Source: Subtercola boreus
Lineage (GTDB): Bacteria > Actinomycetota > Actinomycetes > Actinomycetales > Microbacteriaceae
Direction of reading: 5' to 3'
DNA: 64,000 nt
Assembly: GCF_003399625.1 (NCBI RefSeq)
Contig: NZ_NBXA01000003.1
Coordinates: forward strand, 1 to 64,000
The notes beneath the pieces were generated by a model. That model was not told where the DNA came from. It did no database searches and worked only from the letters and a program-made list of their open reading frames with translations. Of the stretch, positions 28,620 to 37,584 are shown piece by piece. A program made the position numbers and the translations under genes. Numbering within the stretch: the first letter of the stretch is position 1; every line of letters begins with the position of its first letter.

Positions 28620-29600
28620 TCAGGCCGCGAAGCGGTCGGTCGCCTCGAGGAGGGCGTCGAGGATGCCCGGCTCGTCGAAGGCGTGCCCGGCGTCGGGCAC
28701 GAGGGTGAACGACGCTTCCGGCCACGCCTCGTGCAGGTCCCACGCCGTCACTGCGGGCGTACACAGGTCGTAACGGCCCTGGATGATCGCCCCGGGGATA
28801 CCGCGGAGCACCCCGGCATTCGCGATGAGCTGCCCCTCGTCGAGCCAGCCGCCGTTCAGGAAGTAGTGGTTCTCAATGCGCGCGAACGCCAGCGCGTATG
28901 ACGGCTCGGCGAACCGCGCGACGAGTTCCGCGCGCGGCAGCAGCGTGATCGTCGAGGCCTCCCACGTGGACCACGCCACCGCCGCGGGCCCGTGCACCCG
29001 CGGATCAGGGTCGTTCAGCAGTCGGTGGTAGGCCCGGATGAGGTGGCCCCGATCATCCGGAACCAACGGTGACGCCGTCACGGGAGCCACGAACCGCTCC
29101 CAGAGGTCGGGCACGATCATCCGCGCGCCGCCTTCGTAGAACCAGTCGAGTTCGAGCTTTCGGAGCGTGAAGATACCGCGGAGCACCAACTCGGTGACGC
29201 GCGCGGGGTGCGTCTGGGCGTAGGCCAGAGCCAGGGTGCTGCCCCACGATCCGCCGAAGACCATCCAGCGCTCGATGCCGAGGCGCACCCGGAGCTTCTC
29301 GATGTCGTCGACGAGGTGCCACGTCGTGTTGGAGGCGAGGTGATCGGGCGAAGAGGAGGCGTGCGGGATGCTCTGGCCGCAGCCGCGCTGGTCGAAGAGC
29401 ACGATGCGGTACTTCGCCGGGTCGAAGAGACGGCGGTGCGCGGGGCTCGTGCCGCCGCCCGGCCCGCCGTGCAGGAAGACGACCGGCTTGCCGTCGGGGT
29501 TGCCGGAGGTCTCCCAGTAGAGCTCCTGGTCGTCTCCGACCGGCAGGAAGCCGATCTCGTCGGGCTCGATCTCGGGATACAGGGTTCGAAGGTCTGCCAT
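28620..29600 (-). CDS. pip: Proline iminopeptidase
   Basis: 326 residues, alpha/beta hydrolase. FLHGGPGGG (about residue 43) forms the oxyanion hole, the nucleophile elbow is GGSWGS (about 115), DLC near 275 and GHAFDEP near 303 provide Asp and His of the triad. The DQRGCGQS motif is diagnostic for prolyl aminopeptidases of peptidase family S33, which remove N-terminal proline. Upstream, TAGGCT sits 6 nt before the ATG (29612-29607) with no ribosome site, so the transcript is probably leaderless. Confidence 0.9.
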   Translation of the reverse strand: MADLRTLYPEIEPDEIGFLPVGDDQELYWETSGNPDGKPVVFLHGGPGGGTSPAHRRLFDPAKYRIVLFDQRGCGQSIPHASSSPDHLASNTTWHLVDDIEKLRVRLGIERWMVFGGSWGSTLALAYAQTHPARVTELVLRGIFTLRKLELDWFYEGGARMIVPDLWERFVAPVTASPLVPDDRGHLIRAYHRLLNDPDPRVHGPAAVAWSTWEASTITLLPRAELVARFAEPSYALAFARIENHYFLNGGWLDEGQLIANAGVLRGIPGAIIQGRYDLCTPAVTAWDLHEAWPEASFTLVPDAGHAFDEPGILDALLEATDRFAA

Positions 29601-29649
29601 GTTCCGAGCCTACGGGCTGAGCGCTCGGCGCGGCTCGGCCGGGCGGCGC

Positions 29650-30642
29650 CTACGGGCCGGGTGGCAGCAGGTCCGCCATCCCGGTGACCTCCTGCGGCGG
29701 TTCGCCGGCGACCGCGGAGGCCATCGGCGGCTTCGAGCGCCGTTCGTGCACCGCGGAACCGTCGGCCAGGTAGACCTCGCGCGGCACGCCCGCGTCGGAC
29801 TGTTTCACCGACGAGATCCAGATGGACTCCGGATGCATGTCATCCCCTGCCCGCACATCCTCAGCCGTGCGGAGCTTCGCCACCCGGTGGATGAGCGTGC
29901 CGAACCCGATCTTGACGACAGCGTCCGCGAAGCAGAGGGTCACCTGCATCGTCGTCGCCCAGGCGCCGCCGTCACCGAGGATCTGGATCAGGTAGACCAG
30001 CGGGTACACAGCCCACCCGGAGAGGAGCAGGATCGTCGCGTTCCGGAGCAGAGCGGAAGACGCGGGTGTCAGGGTGCTGAACGAGGCCCGCACGGCGCGG
30101 ATGAGCACCACGGTGGTGACGATCCAGAACACACAGCTGATCGCGCCCCAGAGAAGCAGCGACGACGCACCGCCATCCGCTGACCCGCCGGGCATGATGA
30201 TGGCACCGAGGAATCCCGTGAAGATCATGAGGAAGGCCGAAGCCGCTGCGATGAGCCTGCCCCGGCGGGCCACCGAGCCGGTGAACGCCACCACGGCCAT
30301 CAGCTCGATCGTCAGCAGGGGCACCGTGACAGACCAGTCCATGTAGCGTGCGGCGTAGGCGACGATCGCCGTGCCGTTCGGAAGGTAGCTGGCGCCTACA
30401 CGGTCGTAACCGCCCACGAACCCCATCAGCACGATGACGTACGACAGAGTGGCCACGCCGGTCACCGCAAGGCGCGCAACGGTCGCCGGACGGAAGCGCG
30501 CACCCACCTCCCGCTGCGTGAAGACGGCCCGAAGGAAACCCGCGAACAGCACGAGCGCCGCGACGACCAGGAAGTAGAGCGTGAGCAGGTACTCGGGCCC
30601 GCTGAGCACGGCCGTCCACGGCTCGAATGCAGTGTGCACCAT
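29650..30642 (-). CDS. Microbial (type I) rhodopsin, predicted proton pump
   Basis: 330 residues with seven predicted helices. Helix C reads RYMDWSVTVPLLTIEL, giving Arg99, Asp102, Thr106 and Glu113. Asp-Thr-Glu at these positions corresponds to the D97/T101/E108 acceptor-donor set of proteorhodopsin. Helix G reads FADAVVKIGFG with Asp240 and Lys244, the counter-ion and the retinal Schiff-base lysine. Leu110 at the spectral-tuning position suggests green absorption. After helix G comes a hydrophilic tail of about 75 residues (HRVAKLRTAEDVRAGDD and onward), long for a pump. The ATG lies 2 bp after the DUF7882-like gene, so both are co-transcribed. No retinal-synthesis gene is in the window. 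Confidence 0.9.
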   Translation of the reverse strand: MVHTAFEPWTAVLSGPEYLLTLYFLVVAALVLFAGFLRAVFTQREVGARFRPATVARLAVTGVATLSYVIVLMGFVGGYDRVGASYLPNGTAIVAYAARYMDWSVTVPLLTIELMAVVAFTGSVARRGRLIAAASAFLMIFTGFLGAIIMPGGSADGGASSLLLWGAISCVFWIVTTVVLIRAVRASFSTLTPASSALLRNATILLLSGWAVYPLVYLIQILGDGGAWATTMQVTLCFADAVVKIGFGTLIHRVAKLRTAEDVRAGDDMHPESIWISSVKQSDAGVPREVYLADGSAVHERRSKPPMASAVAGEPPQEVTGMADLLPPGP

Positions 30643-30644
30643 CC

Positions 30645-30956
30645 CTACAACCGCCCCGCCGCGGGCTCTGCGCTGAAGAAGAGGCCGCCGCCGCTGTTCG
30701 CCGAAGCCATCAGTTCCTCGATCCAGAGACGGTTGATCGAGGGGATCCGGCTGCCGTGGAACCGGTAGTAGAGCGTGCTGCTGGCATCGACCCAGATGGA
30801 GCTCCGACCGCTGCCCGCATCCGGTGAATCGGTCCAGCTGAACACGAAACTCTCCCGCCGCCGCAGCTTCGCCGTGATGACGATCTGCAGGTGGGTGAGG
30901 GCGCGGTCGTCGAAAGCAATTTCGATGCTGGGATTGCCATAGAGCAAAATGCCCAT
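30645..30956 (-). CDS. DUF7882-like small protein
   Basis: 103 residues beginning MGILLYGNPSIEIAFDDRAL, then LQIVITAKLRRRESFVFSW, with Trp and Tyr in a predicted beta-sandwich and a conserved SRIPSINRLWIEELM helix. I know this pattern from small Microbacteriaceae proteins, grouped as DUF7882 and sometimes mislabelled ATP-dependent DNA ligase; nothing catalytic is visible. GAGGAG precedes the ATG. It is directly upstream of the rhodopsin gene (2 bp gap). A TATGGT hexamer about 25 nt before the start could be the -10 box of this two-gene operon. Confidence 0.75.
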   Translation of the reverse strand: MGILLYGNPSIEIAFDDRALTHLQIVITAKLRRRESFVFSWTDSPDAGSGRSSIWVDASSTLYYRFHGSRIPSINRLWIEELMASANSGGGLFFSAEPAAGRL

Positions 30957-31033
30957 GTTGGGCTCCTCGGTTGTGCCCACCATAGCGGTGCACCGACGTT
31001 TTGCACGATTCTCCACCGACACCGGCCGGGCGG

Positions 31034-31762
31034 TCAGCGTTCCGTCGGCGAGACCAGCCCCGCCTCGTAGGCGAGAATCACGGCCTGCACACGGTCCCTG
31101 GCCTGAAGTTTCGTCAGCACGCGCCCGACGTGAGACTTGACCGTCGACTCCGAGACCACGAGGCGCGAGGCGATCTCCGTGTTCGTGAGCCCCTCGGCGA
31201 TGGCCACCAGAACTTCGTGCTCCCGGTCGGTGAGGGCAGCGAGCCGGGTGGCGTGCGGGGGACCCCGGCGGGCTGCAGGATGCCCGGAGCCTCCGCTCGG
31301 AAGCGGATCGCCGATCTCGCGCCCCGCAACAGGCAGGTCGGAACCGAACAGCTCGAGCAGCTGCCGGGTCACGCGGGGCGACACGGCGGCGTCACCGGAC
31401 GCCACGGCACCGATCGCCGCCACGAGTTCGGCCGGGCGGGCATCCTTCAGCAGGAATCCGCTCGCGCCGGCGCGCAGCGCCTCGAAGGCGTATTCGTCGA
31501 GATCGAAGGTGGTGAGAATGAGCACACGGCTCTCGGGCACCTCACGCACGATCGCCCTGGTCGCCTCGATGCCGTTCATTCCGGGCATCCGCACGTCCAT
31601 CAGAATCACGTCGGGCCGGAGCGCCGCAGCCTGGTGCACACCGGATACCCCGTCGGAGGCCTCGCCCACCACGACGAACCCGGGCTCGGCCTCGAGCACC
31701 ATGCGGAACCCCATCCGGAGCAGCGCCTGGTCGTCGACGAGCAGGATCCTGATGTCTGTCAT
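31034..31762 (-). CDS. NarL/LuxR-family response regulator
   Basis: 242 residues: a receiver domain with DD near residue 10, phospho-Asp in ILMDVRMPGMNG near 55 and the conserved LKDARPAEL (Lys about 105), then a LuxR-type helix-turn-helix (LTDREHEVLVAIAEGLTNTE, ESTVKSHVGRVL). The start codon overlaps the kinase stop as ATGA. Last gene of a four-gene operon: ABC ATPase, ABC-2 permease, kinase, regulator. Such operons often sense and expel antimicrobial peptides or envelope-active compounds. Confidence 0.9.
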   Translation of the reverse strand: MTDIRILLVDDQALLRMGFRMVLEAEPGFVVVGEASDGVSGVHQAAALRPDVILMDVRMPGMNGIEATRAIVREVPESRVLILTTFDLDEYAFEALRAGASGFLLKDARPAELVAAIGAVASGDAAVSPRVTRQLLELFGSDLPVAGREIGDPLPSGGSGHPAARRGPPHATRLAALTDREHEVLVAIAEGLTNTEIASRLVVSESTVKSHVGRVLTKLQARDRVQAVILAYEAGLVSPTER

Positions 31763-33264
31763 GCGCCCTCCCGGGCAGTGTCTGGGGTCGGTGATGTCGC
31801 CGCCGGGGACCGCTCTGCGGCCAGCGAGCGCTCTGCCGGTTGCGACCGCTCTGCGGCCAGCGAGCGCTCTGTCGGTTGCGACCGCTCTGCCGCTGGACCC
31901 GCCGGTCGTGTCACGGGGATCTTCGCCCGCACCTGCCAGCCGCCGGCGGTGGTCGGGCCCGCTTCGAGGGTGCCGCCGTAGCCGAGCGCCCGCTCGCGCA
32001 TCCCCACGATGCCGTGGCCGGTACCGATCGAGGGCGCGGACACCTGGGACTGCCCCTGGTCGGAGACCGTCACCGAGATGTCTGTGCGGGAGAAGACCAC
32101 GGTGACCGTGACATGCTTCGGATCCGGTGCATAGCGCAGGCTGTTCGTGAGCGCCTCCTGCACGATGCGGTACATGGCGAGTTGGATGCCCGGATCGGGG
32201 TTGATCTCGCCCATCACCGTGTACACGACCACCATGCCCGCGCTGCGGTACGACGCGATGAGCGCGTCGAGATCGTCGTGGCCCGGCTGCGGCGACAGCG
32301 ACGTCGCTGGGACGCTCGCGGCGGCGGGGGCGGCGGCGGGGGCGTCGGTTGCGAGCTGCGGCGCACCGGCGGCGAGGGGCTCTGCGAGCACCCCGAGCAC
32401 CACACGCATGTCCGCGAGTGCCGTGCGGCCCGTCTCTGCGACCTGGCGGATCGCCTCCTGCGCGCGCGCCGGATCCTGGCCGACAGTGCGGTCCGCCCCG
32501 TCGGCGAGCGCCACCATCACGGTGAGGCTGTGCGCCACGATGTCGTGCATCTCGCGGGCGATCCGCGCCCGCTCGGAGGCCGCGGAGAGCAGCGCCTGCT
32601 GGTCCCGCTCGCGCCCGAGCTGGGCAGCCCGGTCGAGCAATGCCTCGACGTAGCGTTTGCGGTTGCCCACGTTGATACCCACCAGCGTGCCGACCAGCAT
32701 CAGGAAGATCGACGCGCTCGCCATCGCGGCGCCGCCCCAGAAGTCGCCTCCCAGAGCGATCAGGTCCGCGATGATGCGAACGACCGACAGCAGCGCGAAG
32801 GCCACCAGCGCCGACCGCGACGAGACGTAGACAGCGACGCCGTAGAGCGCGACGAGAGACGGAACCTGGGCCAGCCCCTCGAAGAACGGAGTGACGAGCA
32901 GGATCCCCACACCGGTGGCCCCGACCAGCACGAGCGGATGCCGCCGGCGGAGGTACAGGGCCACGAGCATGACCGCCGAACCGGCCACGACGGCGACCGT
33001 CTTCACGGGATCGCCGACCCAGTCCGCGCGGCCCATGACGAGGGAGATCCCGACGATCAGGATCGTCGGGACCCCGTAGAGCACGACGATCGACCCATCG
33101 ACGATCCAGGCGTGCCGTGCGAAGAAGAGCCGGAAGACGCCGGGCGGCTTCGGCAGGGCGAAGTCGTCCAGCCGGGCATCCGGTGCCGGCGCCTGCCGAA
33201 CTGACGAACGCCCGGCCACCGTCGCCGTGTCGGGCGGAGTGGCCGGGCGTTCGTCAGGCGTCAT
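31759..33264 (-). CDS. HisKA_3-type membrane sensor histidine kinase
   Basis: 501 residues: four to six membrane helices in the N-terminal 200 residues, then the HisKA_3 dimerisation box ERARIAREMHDIVAHSLTVM near 240 with the phospho-His, and the ATPase domain with GTGHGIVGMRERA near 440. A Pro/Ala-rich linker divides the two. The last 45 residues repeat AERSQPAERSLA, encoded by a 36-bp tandem repeat (about 31808-31895), with no known role. It begins 2 bp after the permease stop and is coupled to the downstream response regulator. Confidence 0.88.
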   Translation of the reverse strand: MTPDERPATPPDTATVAGRSSVRQAPAPDARLDDFALPKPPGVFRLFFARHAWIVDGSIVVLYGVPTILIVGISLVMGRADWVGDPVKTVAVVAGSAVMLVALYLRRRHPLVLVGATGVGILLVTPFFEGLAQVPSLVALYGVAVYVSSRSALVAFALLSVVRIIADLIALGGDFWGGAAMASASIFLMLVGTLVGINVGNRKRYVEALLDRAAQLGRERDQQALLSAASERARIAREMHDIVAHSLTVMVALADGADRTVGQDPARAQEAIRQVAETGRTALADMRVVLGVLAEPLAAGAPQLATDAPAAAPAAASVPATSLSPQPGHDDLDALIASYRSAGMVVVYTVMGEINPDPGIQLAMYRIVQEALTNSLRYAPDPKHVTVTVVFSRTDISVTVSDQGQSQVSAPSIGTGHGIVGMRERALGYGGTLEAGPTTAGGWQVRAKIPVTRPAGPAAERSQPTERSLAAERSQPAERSLAAERSPAATSPTPDTAREGA

Positions 33265-33266
33265 GC

Positions 33267-34091
33267 TCAGGCATCCCTCCGGCGGATCAGGGTGGCGGCC
33301 GCGGCGAAGACGACGGCGATCCATCCGATCATAATCAGCAGCGCCTGCCACCACTCGAAGGTGCCGCTCATCTGGTAGATGGCAGGGCCGACGGAACCGG
33401 GCAGCCAGTCGGAGATGCTGTGCGCCCAGTCGACCGGGATCAGCGCGAAGATCACCGGAACGACGAGCAGCAGCCCGAGCGAGGCGGCGATACCCCCGGC
33501 GGTGCTGCGGAGGATCGCGCCGAGGCCGAGGGCGAGCATCCCGATCAGCGCCAGGTACCCGGCGGCCCCGATGATCGGCAGGAAGACAGCCGAGTCGAAG
33601 AGGTTCGACGAGTGGCCCGCGTTCGCGAGGATCGGGTAGGTCACGGCGTAGGCGAGCAGGATGCCGACCAGCGACACGATGAATGTGACGACGCCGAACA
33701 CGGCGAGCTTCGCCCAGAGCACGGGCAGTCGCTTCGGTACGGCGGCGAAGCTCGAGCGGATCTGGCCGGTGGAGTACTCGCCGCTGATCACCAGCACGCC
33801 GAGCACCGAGACGACGAGCTGGGCGAAGACGACGCCGGCTGTCGCACCCGCGGTGGCGAGCTCCGGCGACTGCAGGATGGCCTGGCCTCGGCTGGAATCC
33901 AGATTGCTGACTGTGAACGAGATCACGAGCAGCCCGATGGCGATCTGCAGCACGAGGATGACCGCGTACGCCCAGATCGTCGAGCGGAGGGAGCGGAGCT
34001 TGATCCACTCGGAGCGGATGATGCCACCCGCCGTGAGGCGGATCGGGGACGAGGGCAGCGTGGTGCTGCGCCGGGCTGTTGCGGTGCTCAT
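33267..34091 (-). CDS. ABC-2 type transporter permease
   Basis: 274 residues, six predicted membrane helices. The N-terminal IIRSEWIKLRSLRSTIWAY motif is the amphipathic entry of ABC-2 permeases, and the GEYSTGQIRSSFAAVPKR coupling loop near 105 is typical for the family. Its start overlaps the ATPase stop by 4 bp. It would form a dimeric exporter with the adjacent ATPase. Substrate unknown. Confidence 0.88.
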   Translation of the reverse strand: MSTATARRSTTLPSSPIRLTAGGIIRSEWIKLRSLRSTIWAYAVILVLQIAIGLLVISFTVSNLDSSRGQAILQSPELATAGATAGVVFAQLVVSVLGVLVISGEYSTGQIRSSFAAVPKRLPVLWAKLAVFGVVTFIVSLVGILLAYAVTYPILANAGHSSNLFDSAVFLPIIGAAGYLALIGMLALGLGAILRSTAGGIAASLGLLLVVPVIFALIPVDWAHSISDWLPGSVGPAIYQMSGTFEWWQALLIMIGWIAVVFAAAATLIRRRDA

Positions 34092-35128
34092 CGGAGTGCC
34101 TCCGGGCCGCTCGGTGCGGCGTGGGTCGGTGCGGCATGGCTGGCCGCGTGGGTGTGTTCGTGGGGGGCGTCGATCTTCGCCGGGTCGGCGTGGGCCGCCG
34201 GCTGGAGGGCGTTCGCGGGGTCGAAGACCCCTGTGCGGTACTCCACGGCGTCGGCCGTGAGGTTCATGTAGGCGTCTTCGAGCGAACCGCGAAGCGGTGT
34301 GAGCTCGTGCAGCACGATGCCGTTGGTCGCTGCGACCTCGCCCACGGCGGCCGACGTGAGACCGACGATCTCGAGGGTCTCACCGTCGATACTCGTGATG
34401 GTCACGTCGGGCGAGTTGAGCAGGCGCGCCATCTCTGCGGCACGGGGGCTGACCGCCCGCACGGATGCGGTGGTCGCGCCACTGACGATGTCCGCCACCG
34501 GTGCATCCGCGATGATGCGGCCTTTGCCGATGACGATGATGTGATCGGCCGTCTGGGCCATCTCGCTCATCAGGTGGCTCGAGAGCAGCACGGTGCGGCC
34601 CTCCGAGGCGAGGAAGCGCACCAGCTCGCGCACCCACATCACGCCCTCGGGGTCGAGCCCGTTGACGGGTTCGTCGAGGATCAGCGTCGAGGGGTCTCCG
34701 AGCATCGCCGCGGCGATACCGAGCCGCTGGCCCATGCCGAGTGAGAACCCGCCGACACGCTTCTTCGCGACCGTGTCGAGGCCGGTCATCTCGATGACCT
34801 CGCGGACTCTGGATGCTCCGATGCCGTGTGTCGCACCGAGCGCCAGAAGGTGGCTGTACGCCGACCGGCCCTGGTGGATGGCCTTCGCGTCGAGCAGCAC
34901 CCCCACCTCGTGAAGCGGAGCCGCGTGGTCGCGGTAGACCTTGCCGTTGACGGTGACACTGCCGCCGCTCGGGCGGTCGAGCCCCACGATCATCCGCATC
35001 GTCGTCGACTTGCCGGCGCCGTTCGGGCCGAGGAAGCCGGTGACGAGGCCGGGCCGAACGGTGAAGGTCACGTCGTCGACGGCGGTCTTCGGGCCGTACT
35101 TCTTACTGAGTGAGTGTGCTTCGATCAT
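34088..35128 (-). CDS. ABC transporter ATP-binding protein
   Basis: 346 residues. Walker A GPNGAGKST near residue 34, a signature-like FSLGMGQRLGIAAAML near 133 (G-M-G-Q rather than S-G-G-Q), and Walker B LILDEPVNGLDPEG near 152. A C-terminal extension after about 300 is rich in His, Ala, Pro and Thr (HEHTHAASHAAPTHAAPSG), possibly metal-binding or simply disordered. First gene of the ABC-2/two-component operon. Confidence 0.9.
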   Translation of the reverse strand: MIEAHSLSKKYGPKTAVDDVTFTVRPGLVTGFLGPNGAGKSTTMRMIVGLDRPSGGSVTVNGKVYRDHAAPLHEVGVLLDAKAIHQGRSAYSHLLALGATHGIGASRVREVIEMTGLDTVAKKRVGGFSLGMGQRLGIAAAMLGDPSTLILDEPVNGLDPEGVMWVRELVRFLASEGRTVLLSSHLMSEMAQTADHIIVIGKGRIIADAPVADIVSGATTASVRAVSPRAAEMARLLNSPDVTITSIDGETLEIVGLTSAAVGEVAATNGIVLHELTPLRGSLEDAYMNLTADAVEYRTGVFDPANALQPAAHADPAKIDAPHEHTHAASHAAPTHAAPSGPEALR

Positions 35129-35227
35129 GCTTCGACACTACGAGGGGGCGCCCTCCCCGGGCATCCACCCGCAGGCGGGTCTTTGCGCCGGGCCCCTCCA
35201 CCCTGTGTGGTACCTGGGTACTAGACG

Positions 35228-35270
35228 CGCCCGGCGGCCGGGTGGCGCAATGGCACTGGGCCGCCGGGCG
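35228..35270 (-). terminator. Hairpin after the acyl-CoA oxidase gene
   Basis: CGCCCGGCGGCC (35228-35239) and GGCCGCCGGGCG (35259-35270), perfect 12-bp arms, immediately after the stop at 35272 on the minus strand. No U-tract. Confidence 0.6.
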
Positions 35271-35271
35271 G

Positions 35272-37431
35272 CTACTTCTTCTGCGCCCTCTCGTCGACCG
35301 GGGCGTTGCCGCTCGCGCGGAGATCCCGGTAGTACTCCCGCGCCTCGTTCTGGCGGGCCGCCTCGGCGCCCGAGGCGATGGGTGCGCGCACATGCTCGGG
35401 GCCGTAGCCGAACGCCGCGACGAGGTCGAGAGCGTGCGGGCGGAGCCGGGAGGTCAGGCGTTCGACATAGGCCTCGACGGCCCGGGCCCGGCTCGGCGAC
35501 AGGCGACCGTTGATGAGGTACCAGGCAGCGTGCTTCTGGATCAGGCCCAGCCCGAACAGGTCGCGCACCCAGGTCATCACCGTCTTGGTGCCGGGGTCGT
35601 CGATCTTCGCGAGCGCGTCGGTGAACGCCTCCCACTGCAGCAGCTCGCCGTGCGCCCGGGCGGCCTCGATCATCGCGTTCTGGTTCTGGTTGAAGAGGTC
35701 GGCCGCCTTCTTCTTGGCGCCGGGCTTCTTCGACCCCGTTGCGGCGGGCCGGAGGTTCGCGGCTATCTCGGCGACCATCGTCTCGACACGGTCTGTCAGC
35801 AGGGCGCGCTGTGACCGCGCCGAGCGGAGCTGGCCCACCGAGCGGGCGACGGATCCGCGGTCGGAGACGTTCTGCGCGAGACGGCGGAGGCCCGCCCCGT
35901 TCACCGCCCGATCGGCAGCCTGCTCGACGGCGTAGCGGGCGAGAACGCCCACATCGGCCTTCGCGAACCTGCGGCTGTAGTCGGTGAGCAGTCTCTTGGC
36001 TACCAGTTGGAGCAGAACGTGGTTGTCGCCCTCGAAGGTGGCGTACACGTCGAGGTCGGCGCGGAGACTCGTGAGCCGGTTCTCGGCGAGGAAACCCGCG
36101 CCGCCGCAGGCTTCGCGCGCCTCCTGCAGCGTGTCGAGCCCGTGCCAGGTGGAGAGCGGCTTGAGGGCGGCGGCCAGGGTCTCGAGATCCTGGCGGTCGG
36201 CGTCGGTGTCGTGGGCCCCCGAGAAGACGCTGTCGAACTTCGTCAGCAGCACCTCGTGGGCGAAGCTCGCGGCATACGTCGTGGCGAGCAGCGGGAACAG
36301 GCGGCTCTGGTGCTTCTGGTAGTCGAGCAGCACCTCTTCGTCGGTGTCGCTGCCCGCCGTGAACTGCCGGCGCTGGCTGCCGTAGGTGATCGCGATGATG
36401 AGCGCGATCTTCGCCGCAGCAGTGGATGCCCCGTCGAGCGAGACCCGGCCCTGCACGAGGGTGCCGAGCATGGTGAAGAACCGGCGCCCGGGGCTCGAGA
36501 TCGACGAGGTGTAGGTGCCGTCGGCCGCGACGTCGCCATAGCGGTTCAGCAGGTTCAGACGCGGCACGCGCACGTGGTCGAAGTGCAGGCGACCGTTGTC
36601 GATGCCGTTCAGCCCGCCCTTGATCCCGTCGTCCTCTCCGCCGACTCCCTCGAGGAAGGTGCCCTCGACCGAGCGGATGGGAACGTAGAACGCGTGCACG
36701 CCGTGGTTCACCCCGGCGGTGATGAGCTGGGCGAAAACGACGGCTGCGGTGCCGTCGACGGCCGCATTGCCGAGGTAGTCCTTCCACGCGCCCCGGAACG
36801 GCGTGTTCAGCACGAACTCCTCCGTTGCCGCGTCGTAGGTGGCGGTGGTGCCGATGCTGGCGACGTCGGATCCGTGCCCGGTCTCCGTCATGGCGAAGGC
36901 GCCGGGCACCTCGAGGCTCATGATGGCCGGCAGGAAGGTCTCGTGGTGGTACTCGGTACCGAGGTGCAGCACGGCGGCGCCGAAGAGCCCCCACTGCACG
37001 CCCGACTTGATCTGCAGCGACGGGTCTGCCGTGACGAGCTCCTCGAACCCGGCGATGTTTCCGCCGTGGTCGTCTTCGCCGCCGAGGTGCTTCGGGAACG
37101 CCTTGTTCACAGCGCCCTCCTTCACCAGCAGGTGGAGCTGGCCGAAGACGGTCCTGCGGTGTTCCGCGACGCTCTGGCCCTCGATGCGCTGGAGTTCGGG
37201 GCGGCCGGCGACCCGGCGCGATTCGAGCCGCGCCTCGGACCAGGTGCCGAGGAGGTAGTGGCTCAGCCAGTCGATGTCGACCGCCGGGGGCGTGGATGCC
37301 TCGGGGGCGATGCTCGTCGCCGACCGAGGGTTCCTGGCGCCCGGTCTGCCCGCGTTCTTCGCCGGCGTGATGACCTTCTTCAGCCCCGCTGTCTCAACGG
37401 AGGTGGTATCGGTTACAGCTGTGGTGACCAT
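35272..37431 (-). CDS. Acyl-CoA oxidase/dehydrogenase
   Basis: A 719-residue flavoprotein of the long acyl-CoA oxidase type. FAMTETGHGSDVASIGTTA near residue 178 is the flavin-binding loop, and EACGGAGFLAENRL near 440 with YATFEGDNHVLLQLVAKRLL near 465 contains the catalytic Glu region of peroxisomal-type oxidases. The C-terminal half is the second helical domain characteristic of ACOX (usual length 620-700), with a basic KKPGAKKKAAD insert near 575. It would perform the first beta-oxidation step, passing electrons to O2. GAGGG lies six bases before the ATG. Monocistronic. Confidence 0.87.
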   Translation of the reverse strand: MVTTAVTDTTSVETAGLKKVITPAKNAGRPGARNPRSATSIAPEASTPPAVDIDWLSHYLLGTWSEARLESRRVAGRPELQRIEGQSVAEHRRTVFGQLHLLVKEGAVNKAFPKHLGGEDDHGGNIAGFEELVTADPSLQIKSGVQWGLFGAAVLHLGTEYHHETFLPAIMSLEVPGAFAMTETGHGSDVASIGTTATYDAATEEFVLNTPFRGAWKDYLGNAAVDGTAAVVFAQLITAGVNHGVHAFYVPIRSVEGTFLEGVGGEDDGIKGGLNGIDNGRLHFDHVRVPRLNLLNRYGDVAADGTYTSSISSPGRRFFTMLGTLVQGRVSLDGASTAAAKIALIIAITYGSQRRQFTAGSDTDEEVLLDYQKHQSRLFPLLATTYAASFAHEVLLTKFDSVFSGAHDTDADRQDLETLAAALKPLSTWHGLDTLQEAREACGGAGFLAENRLTSLRADLDVYATFEGDNHVLLQLVAKRLLTDYSRRFAKADVGVLARYAVEQAADRAVNGAGLRRLAQNVSDRGSVARSVGQLRSARSQRALLTDRVETMVAEIAANLRPAATGSKKPGAKKKAADLFNQNQNAMIEAARAHGELLQWEAFTDALAKIDDPGTKTVMTWVRDLFGLGLIQKHAAWYLINGRLSPSRARAVEAYVERLTSRLRPHALDLVAAFGYGPEHVRAPIASGAEAARQNEAREYYRDLRASGNAPVDERAQKK

Positions 37432-37584
37432 CGGTGGCCCTCATCTCTCGGCGTCGGTTCGTAGTGCTCGCATTTTCACGATACGAGCCCACCTGCCGCC
37501 TGCCAAACATGCAGTGCCAGCCCTACAAGCACCGCGCCGCACGCCTCGCAGACCGTTGTCGATAGCTACAACATGAAGGGCCTT

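Noticed and set aside
30645-30956. Calling the rhodopsin neighbour a DNA ligase
   Set aside because: About 100 residues with no KxDG nucleotidyltransferase motif; the label is a known mis-annotation of this small family.
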